From Natrinema longum (GTDB lineage: Archaea > Halobacteriota > Halobacteria > Halobacteriales > Natrialbaceae): 64,000 nucleotides of DNA. The notes under the pieces are model-generated. The model saw nothing but the letters and a program-made list of their open reading frames with translations, did not search any database and had not been told where the DNA came from. Below, piece after piece: positions 59,720 to 64,000 of the stretch. The translations under genes were made by a program, and so were the position numbers. The number at the start of each line of letters is the position of its first letter. Position 1 is the first letter of the stretch. The stretch is taken from the NCBI RefSeq assembly GCF_017352095.1, contig NZ_CP071463.1, positions 62,001-126,000 of the forward strand, written 5' to 3'.

Positions 59720-60769
59720 ATGAGTCAGGAGTCGGAGTACACCGAGGGGGACCTCCGGAATACGGGAATGCGTCTCAAGCACGATCGCGAATGGGATTAC
59801 GAACTCGAGGAGATCGTCGATGCGATCGAGGAGCGAGACGCGACGAAAGTCGGACTGCAGTTCCCCGAGGGACTGAAACGACGGGGACCAGCCGTCGCGG
59901 ACGACCTTCGGGCGCTGGCCGACGACGACGTGACGTTCATGCTCTCGGGACAGCCCTGCTACGGTGCCTGCGATCTGGACACCTATCTGATGAAGCGGAC
60001 CGACGTGTTCGTTCACTTCGGTCACTCGCCGATGAAGGACACGGACAAGGTGATCTACGTGCCGCTGTTCTCGAACGTCGAGGTCACGCCGATCATGGAG
60101 GAGGCACTGGACACGTTAGAGCCCCCCGAGGAGACCGAGGGCGTCGGCCTCGTCACCACGGCCCAGCACATGAACCGGTACGAGGAGATGACCGAGTTCC
60201 TCGAGGAGCGGGGCTACGAGGTTCAGAGCCGTCGCGGTGACGAGCGACTGACCCACGAGGGACAGGTACTGGGCTGTAACTACGCGAGCGCAGACGTCCC
60301 CGCGGAGCAGGTGCTATACGTCGGCGGCGGGAAGTTCCATCCACTCGGATTGGCGATGGAACACCCCGACAAGCACGTCGTCATCGCGGATCCGGTCAAC
60401 AACGTCGTTACCGTCGCGGACACGGACAAGTTCATGAAACAGCGCTACGGTGCCATCCACCGCGCGATGGACGCCGAGAAGTGGGGCGTCATCTTCTGTA
60501 CCAAGATCGGACAGGGTCGCTGGGAGATGGCACAGGACATTCTCGACGACAACGATAACGCCTACCTCATCACGATGGACGAAGTGACGCCGGACCGCCT
60601 CCGAAATTTCGATATGGACGCGTTCGTCAACACCGGCTGTCCCCGAATTACGACCGACGACGGCCCGCAGTTCCACAAACCGATGCTCACCCCCGGCGAA
60701 TACCGGATCGCCGTCGGCGACGAACCCCTCGACAGCCTCTCGTTCGACACGTTCCACGGTACCTGGTAG
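59720..60769 (+). CDS. dph2: Diphthamide biosynthesis enzyme Dph2
   Basis: Non-canonical radical-SAM enzyme that transfers the 3-amino-3-carboxypropyl group of SAM to the target His of elongation factor 2. The archaeal homodimer subunit has 349 residues here. Three cysteines for the 4Fe-4S cluster are placed in GQPCYGACD, VLGCNYAS and NTGCPRITTD, one per domain. The ATG at 59720 is used, directly behind a 6-bp hairpin; the frame is open upstream but not family-like. The transcript is probably leaderless or nearly so. Confidence 0.95.
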   Translation: MSQESEYTEGDLRNTGMRLKHDREWDYELEEIVDAIEERDATKVGLQFPEGLKRRGPAVADDLRALADDDVTFMLSGQPCYGACDLDTYLMKRTDVFVHFGHSPMKDTDKVIYVPLFSNVEVTPIMEEALDTLEPPEETEGVGLVTTAQHMNRYEEMTEFLEERGYEVQSRRGDERLTHEGQVLGCNYASADVPAEQVLYVGGGKFHPLGLAMEHPDKHVVIADPVNNVVTVADTDKFMKQRYGAIHRAMDAEKWGVIFCTKIGQGRWEMAQDILDDNDNAYLITMDEVTPDRLRNFDMDAFVNTGCPRITTDDGPQFHKPMLTPGEYRIAVGDEPLDSLSFDTFHGTW

Positions 60770-60950
60770 CGCACTGGATCTCGTGCACCTTTCGACGGTC
60801 GTCACGCTTTCAACCCCGGCGAGCGTCGTTGCTCATGACGGTCTGCTGAATCGGAGGGTTAGACAGCAGACGGGAGTTCACCGTTCCGTTCGAACGACAA
60901 TGGTACTATATGGTTGAATATCACCCTGATTGGGAGATATAATTCGACGT

Positions 60951-60968
60951 TTCCAAAGTGATTTGGAA
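60951..60968 (+). promoter_or_regulatory. Perfect palindrome TTCCAAA-N4-TTTGGAA before a regulator gene
   Basis: A 7-bp perfect inverted repeat with a GTGA centre lies just upstream of a TATA-like CCTTTTGC (60972-60979), which in turn is about 29 bp before the ATG of the tandem winged-helix gene at 61005. The position, adjacent to the TFB/TATA site, is that of an operator, probably for the gene's own product. More AT-rich sequence (ACTATATGG at about 60904-60912, AGATATAATTC at 60936-60945) precedes it. Confidence 0.6.
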
Positions 60969-61004
60969 GAGTCCTTTTGCACGCTAGACGCCGACCAGTA
61001 GTCG

Positions 61005-61688
61005 ATGAATAACTCAGTTCCGAGCGGATCGCCGGCCGCTCCTCGCGAGGTGCCGTTCGATGTCCTCGCCGACGCTCGCCGACGGACCGCCGTCCGACTC
61101 GTCCACGAAGGGTCGCCGGAGGGTGTCGGGAAACACGATCTTGGGTACCAACTCGCCGCAGTAATATCGGACAAACCCCTGGCCGCGATCACTGACGGCG
61201 ACCACCAGCGGGCGCTCGTCGACCTCCATCACCGGCTCCTGCCGCAGTTGACGGACGCGGGCCTGCTCGAGGAAGGCGACGACGAGACGATCCGGACGGC
61301 CGACCATCCGGTGTTCGACGAGTCCGCGTTCGAAGCGGTCATCACGGGCGATCATACCGCCGACGCCGACGAACTCGATACGATGTTCGGGGCCCTCGCC
61401 AACGAACGCCGACGGACGATCCTCGCAGTACTCGACGACCAGTTCCACCCGATCGCGACCGAAACGCTCGCTCGCGACGTCGCGGTTCGCGAGGCCGAGA
61501 CGACCCAGCGTGCGGTCCCCCGAGAGCGCGTCGACGAGGTACTGGCATCGCTGGTTCACGTCCACCTCCCGGTGTTGCACGACGCGACGCTCGTCGGCTA
61601 CGACGCCGAGTCGGGCCGAGTCTCCGACGAGCGCCACTCCGCACTTCGCGGACTGGCTCCGGTCCGGGAACGAGTCGCCGGCGACTGA
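61005..61688 (+). CDS. Tandem winged-helix (DUF7344-like) regulator
   Basis: A 227-residue protein made of two similar halves. The first (about 15-100) has FDVLADARRRTAVRLVHEG and a helical end (LLPQLTDAGLLEEGDD). The second (about 120-215) has DTMFGALANERRRTILAVLDD and VDEVLASLVHVHLPVLHDATLVGYD. This repeated (F/L)xALAxxRRRxxLxxL pattern is the DUF7344-type winged helix common in haloarchaea. A dimer-like single chain could bind a two-fold site such as the palindrome 36 bp upstream. The gene ends at the boundary of the second 83-bp repeat. Confidence 0.8.
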   Translation: MNNSVPSGSPAAPREVPFDVLADARRRTAVRLVHEGSPEGVGKHDLGYQLAAVISDKPLAAITDGDHQRALVDLHHRLLPQLTDAGLLEEGDDETIRTADHPVFDESAFEAVITGDHTADADELDTMFGALANERRRTILAVLDDQFHPIATETLARDVAVREAETTQRAVPRERVDEVLASLVHVHLPVLHDATLVGYDAESGRVSDERHSALRGLAPVRERVAGD

Positions 61689-61769
61689 GACGGTCTCCTG
61701 TCCGTCAGTGCCGATGGGACCGGGACCCCCCCTTCGGACCCACCGGGAGATCGGGACAGCAAACCGTAT
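61687..61769 (+). repeat. 83-bp structured element, copy 2
   Basis: Partner of 30378-30460 in the opposite orientation. It starts at the stop codon of the winged-helix gene (TGA 61686-61688). The ends (GACGGTCTCCTGTCC and, on the other strand, ACGGTTTGCTGTCCC) are imperfect inverted repeats. The inner stem (GATGGGACCG with CGGACCCACC, 8 of 10) is somewhat degraded relative to copy 1. The 213 bp from 61770 to the next ATG hold no gene I can support. Confidence 0.75.
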
Positions 61770-61982
61770 GGGGGCGGCCACTGGTGCCGTCGAGACCACC
61801 AGTACGGGCGTCATACGCTCGAGGACCGAGCGTCCGACAGCCCGTCGCAGTTCCCGCTATCGGCTGTGGCGGCGGATCGTCGGGCGTCGCTTCGAGTGTG
61901 CCGCGCTATCCGTTGAGGTCGGCGATACCGGGTACCGTCGGAGAGGATAACACTTACCCAGTCGGTCGCCGCATCGTCGGGT

Positions 61983-62816
61983 ATGACTCGGAGCGACTGG
62001 GGCGACTGGCTCGTCCGCGACGTCGAAGAAACGGATCCGGAGGGCGTCTCGATCTGGTATCTCGGCTGTAACGGCTTCATCCTGAAGGGGACTGGCGGAA
62101 CGACGATCTATATCGATCCGTACGTCGGCCTCGGCGACCCGCCGCGAACGGTCCGCATGATCCCCGTCCCGTTCGATCCGGACGATGTCGAGGAAGCCGA
62201 CGCCGTCCTCGTGACCCACGAACACACTGACCACGTCCACGGGCCGAGCCAGGCACCGATCCTCGCGAACACCGGCGCAACGCTGTACGCGCCCGACGAC
62301 AGCGTCGCGGTCGCCCGCGAGGAGGAGGCGTGGACCGACGAGTGGGCGGTCACCGACGACCAGTTGACCGAAGTCACCGAAGGCGACACGATCGAGGTCG
62401 GCGAGTTTACGATCCACGTCGAGCAAGCGTCCGATCCCGACGCGACCCATCCCGTAAGCTACGTCTTCGAACACGAGGCAGGGACGTTCTTCCACGGCGG
62501 CGACACGAAGCCGTGCGAGGAGTTCGAGCGAATCGGCGACGAGTACGCGATCGACCTCGCGGCACTCGCCTTCGGAACCGTCGGACAGATCCTCGACAAA
62601 CGGACCCGCGAGCCGAAACGGACCCGCTGGTACAACGACGAGAACCAGCTCATCGAGTGCGCCGCTGCCCTCGAGTGTGAACGACTCCTGCCCAGCCACT
62701 GGGATATGTGGAAAGGGCTAACCGCCGATCCGACGGCGCTCCATCACCACGCACAGAGTTTCGAGTATCCACAGCGCCTCGAGATCGTCGAGATCGGGGA
62801 TCGAACCGACCTGTAA
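61983..62816 (+). CDS. MBL-fold metallo-hydrolase (UlaG-like)
   Basis: A 277-residue metallo-beta-lactamase-fold hydrolase. The metal motif HxHxDH is THEHTDHVHG (about 79-88). The further ligands are probably His in DPDATHPVSYVFE, Asp in FHGGDTKP and His in LLPSHWDMWKG. The order and the short TVGQILDKR insertion resemble UlaG/L-ascorbate-6-phosphate lactonase-type proteins. Substrate unknown; sugar-lactone or phosphate-ester hydrolysis are possible. Starts MTRSDWGDWLVRDVEE; no signal peptide. Confidence 0.87.
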   Translation: MTRSDWGDWLVRDVEETDPEGVSIWYLGCNGFILKGTGGTTIYIDPYVGLGDPPRTVRMIPVPFDPDDVEEADAVLVTHEHTDHVHGPSQAPILANTGATLYAPDDSVAVAREEEAWTDEWAVTDDQLTEVTEGDTIEVGEFTIHVEQASDPDATHPVSYVFEHEAGTFFHGGDTKPCEEFERIGDEYAIDLAALAFGTVGQILDKRTREPKRTRWYNDENQLIECAAALECERLLPSHWDMWKGLTADPTALHHHAQSFEYPQRLEIVEIGDRTDL

Positions 62817-62881
62817 CGCTGACAGTCCCGACAGACGATCCGTCCACACAATTTATAACAGTATGGTAACGTTGATCTCAT

Positions 62882-64000
62882 ATGAGTAGTACCGCCGACA
62901 CGGACGACGTGATCGAGGTCAGTACTGACGGGATAGCCGTCCGAAAGACGTTCGCTGCGGACGATTTTCCCGTCCCTGCGATCCGGTTCGAGATCGAGTC
63001 GGACCGCCCGAATCCAGTAACGTTTCAGCTCTCGGAGGAAATCCCCGAATCGTTCCCGATGGACAAAGTCGGGTTTCATCCGGATTATCACAGCGACGAC
63101 TGGACCGCGTTTCAGGACCATCACGTCGAGTTTACCGCGACGCTCGAACCCGACGAACAACTCGAGACGGTCTATGGCATCCAGATCGACGACGAGAGCC
63201 AGGCCGCCGAGTTCCTCACCGAACCGACGATCGTCGAACGCGACGCCGGCACCGATAGCGAGGGAGAGGCCGACGAAGTCGACGACGGGGTGATCGACAA
63301 TATCGTCTCGGAAGATCGAAACCAGCCCGTCAAAGACATGATTTCCGGAGAGTCGGACTCGGTTCCCGGCCTCGAAGACGAGGCCGAAACCGACGACACC
63401 ACAGTAGAGGAGTCGGGCGGACTCGACCTGGATCTCGGCGATGTCGATACGGATCCCGATCCGGTCGACGACGAGGCAGACGACACGGCAGCGGAGGACG
63501 ACACGCCGGATATCGATCTCGGATTCGACGAAGAGGAGATTCCGGAACCGGACGACGACGAGGAGCCCACGGTCGACCTCGACCTCGGAACCGACACCGA
63601 CGACACCGACGACGAGATCGACCTCGGAACCGACACCGACGACACCGACGACGAGATCGACCTCGGAACCGACACCGACGCCACCGACGACGAGATCGAC
63701 CTCGGAACCGACACCGACGCCACCGACGACACCGAATCCGAACCCGAACCCGAAATCGAGCTCGATCTCGAGGATTCGGCAGCCACACTCGACGAAGACG
63801 AGGAGGAGGAAACCGAGTCTGAGACCGTCGAGACGGTGGATGAACCCGTCGACGACGAGTCAGTGGAGCCGGAACCCGAATCCGAGTCCTCCGAACCGGA
63901 GCCCGAAGCCGAATCCGAGGAGACGATCGAAGCGTCGGCCGATCCGGACTCCGACTCCGTAGCCGACACGACGGAGGAAGAGGGGACACCCGCGACCGAC
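62882..64000 (+). CDS. Acidic repeat-containing protein, 3' end outside window
   Basis: An open frame of 373 codons from ATG 62882 to the window edge, not closed here. Residues 1-110 form a compact domain (VRKTFAADDFPVPAIRFEIES, then MDKVGFHPDYHSDDWTAFQDH and LETVYGIQI) that looks conserved but that I cannot name. From about 125 the protein is extremely Asp/Glu-rich, with four 13-residue repeats LGTDTDDTDDEID at about 235-286. No signal peptide or membrane helix is seen. An antisense Ser-rich frame opposite (63172-63969) is a shadow of this composition. Confidence 0.8.
   Translation, partial: MSSTADTDDVIEVSTDGIAVRKTFAADDFPVPAIRFEIESDRPNPVTFQLSEEIPESFPMDKVGFHPDYHSDDWTAFQDHHVEFTATLEPDEQLETVYGIQIDDESQAAEFLTEPTIVERDAGTDSEGEADEVDDGVIDNIVSEDRNQPVKDMISGESDSVPGLEDEAETDDTTVEESGGLDLDLGDVDTDPDPVDDEADDTAAEDDTPDIDLGFDEEEIPEPDDDEEPTVDLDLGTDTDDTDDEIDLGTDTDDTDDEIDLGTDTDATDDEIDLGTDTDATDDTESEPEPEIELDLEDSAATLDEDEEEETESETVETVDEPVDDESVEPEPESESSEPEPEAESEETIEASADPDSDSVADTTEEEGTPATD
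63584..63739 (+). repeat. 39-bp tandem repeat, four units
   Basis: Units begin at 63584, 63623, 63662 and 63701. The first two are identical (CTCGGAACCGACACCGACGA and so on). In units 3 and 4 one GAC is replaced by GCC, and unit 4 diverges at its end. In frame they encode an acidic 13-residue repeat. The near-identity suggests recent slippage or unequal exchange. Confidence 0.9.

Noticed and set aside
63172-63969. A Ser-rich minus-strand frame at the right end
   Set aside because: It is the complement of Asp/Glu codons (GAC/GAG give Val/Leu/Ser patterns in reverse) of the acidic repeat protein.
1-64000. tRNA, rRNA or CRISPR sequences
   Set aside because: TTCGA-type T-loop look-alikes (for example near 16429, 41646 and 56986) lack flanking acceptor and anticodon stems, and I saw no regularly spaced direct repeats.

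Overview
The window is about 64 kb of GC-rich chromosome from an extremely halophilic archaeon. Most proteins are strongly acidic, many genes start with GTG or overlap their neighbour by ATGA, several promoters show a TATA-like box about 25-30 bp before an apparently leaderless start, and many exported proteins are Tat-type lipoproteins (RR followed by a lipobox Cys). Archaeal markers are TFB, Rpo11, Dph2, GatC/GatA and an actin homologue resembling salactin. The combination of urease, NirK, a de-novo menaquinone pathway and DUF7344-like regulators fits Natrialbaceae-type haloarchaea such as Natrinema or Haloterrigena; that placement is inference.

Layout. 1-5370: a complete urease operon in the order ureB(partial)-C-A-G-D-E-F, nearly all genes overlapping. 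5469-8596: small regulators, conserved hypotheticals, a DUF2892-type membrane protein and an aldo/keto reductase. 8773-14643: a formate/nitrite-type channel fused to two universal-stress domains, then an ABC exporter of one ATPase and two permeases, one of them fused to a PrsW-like intramembrane protease. 14837-16255: an SRPBCC protein and an epoxide-hydrolase-like enzyme.

16503-27324 is the most interesting block. It is a copper/respiration island: copper nitrite reductase NirK, a blue-copper protein with an altered axial ligand, SCO1, a TlpA-like thioredoxin, CcdA, a small membrane subunit, a CuA-bearing subunit II, a heme-copper subunit I, a membrane protein, a lipoprotein and a CopA2/FixI-type Cu+ ATPase. 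Subunit I keeps every heme and CuB histidine I can place, but the catalytic tyrosine of the helix VI His-Pro-x-x-Tyr motif is Gln. That change, beside nirK and a CGAA-N4-TTCG (NarO-type) box, makes it a candidate nitric oxide reductase rather than an ordinary ba3 oxidase. NirK would make NO, this complex would consume it, the blue-copper protein could carry electrons, and SCO/TlpA/CcdA/CopA2 would supply copper and thiol chemistry.

27412-34169: a tiny zinc-binding protein, TFB, gatC-gatA, small regulators, an NRDE protein and a BCCT transporter. 34267-44493: menaquinone biosynthesis (menE, C, A, B, D, F, all on the minus strand) interrupted by a tandem-P19-like lipoprotein and a membrane J-domain protein. 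44565-49402: a molybdopterin oxidoreductase, small proteins, a lipoprotein pair and hisF. 49466-64000: a glycosyltransferase with DUF1508-like repeats and its membrane partner, a double zinc-ribbon protein, Rpo11, a rhomboid protease, an rRNA-methyltransferase-like protein, the salactin-like protein with a membrane neighbour, dph2, a tandem winged-helix regulator behind a perfect palindrome, a metallo-hydrolase and an acidic repeat protein running off the end.

Two copies of an 83-bp element with nested inverted repeats lie in opposite orientation directly behind gatA and the tandem winged-helix gene. I found no tRNA, rRNA, CRISPR array or insertion sequence.
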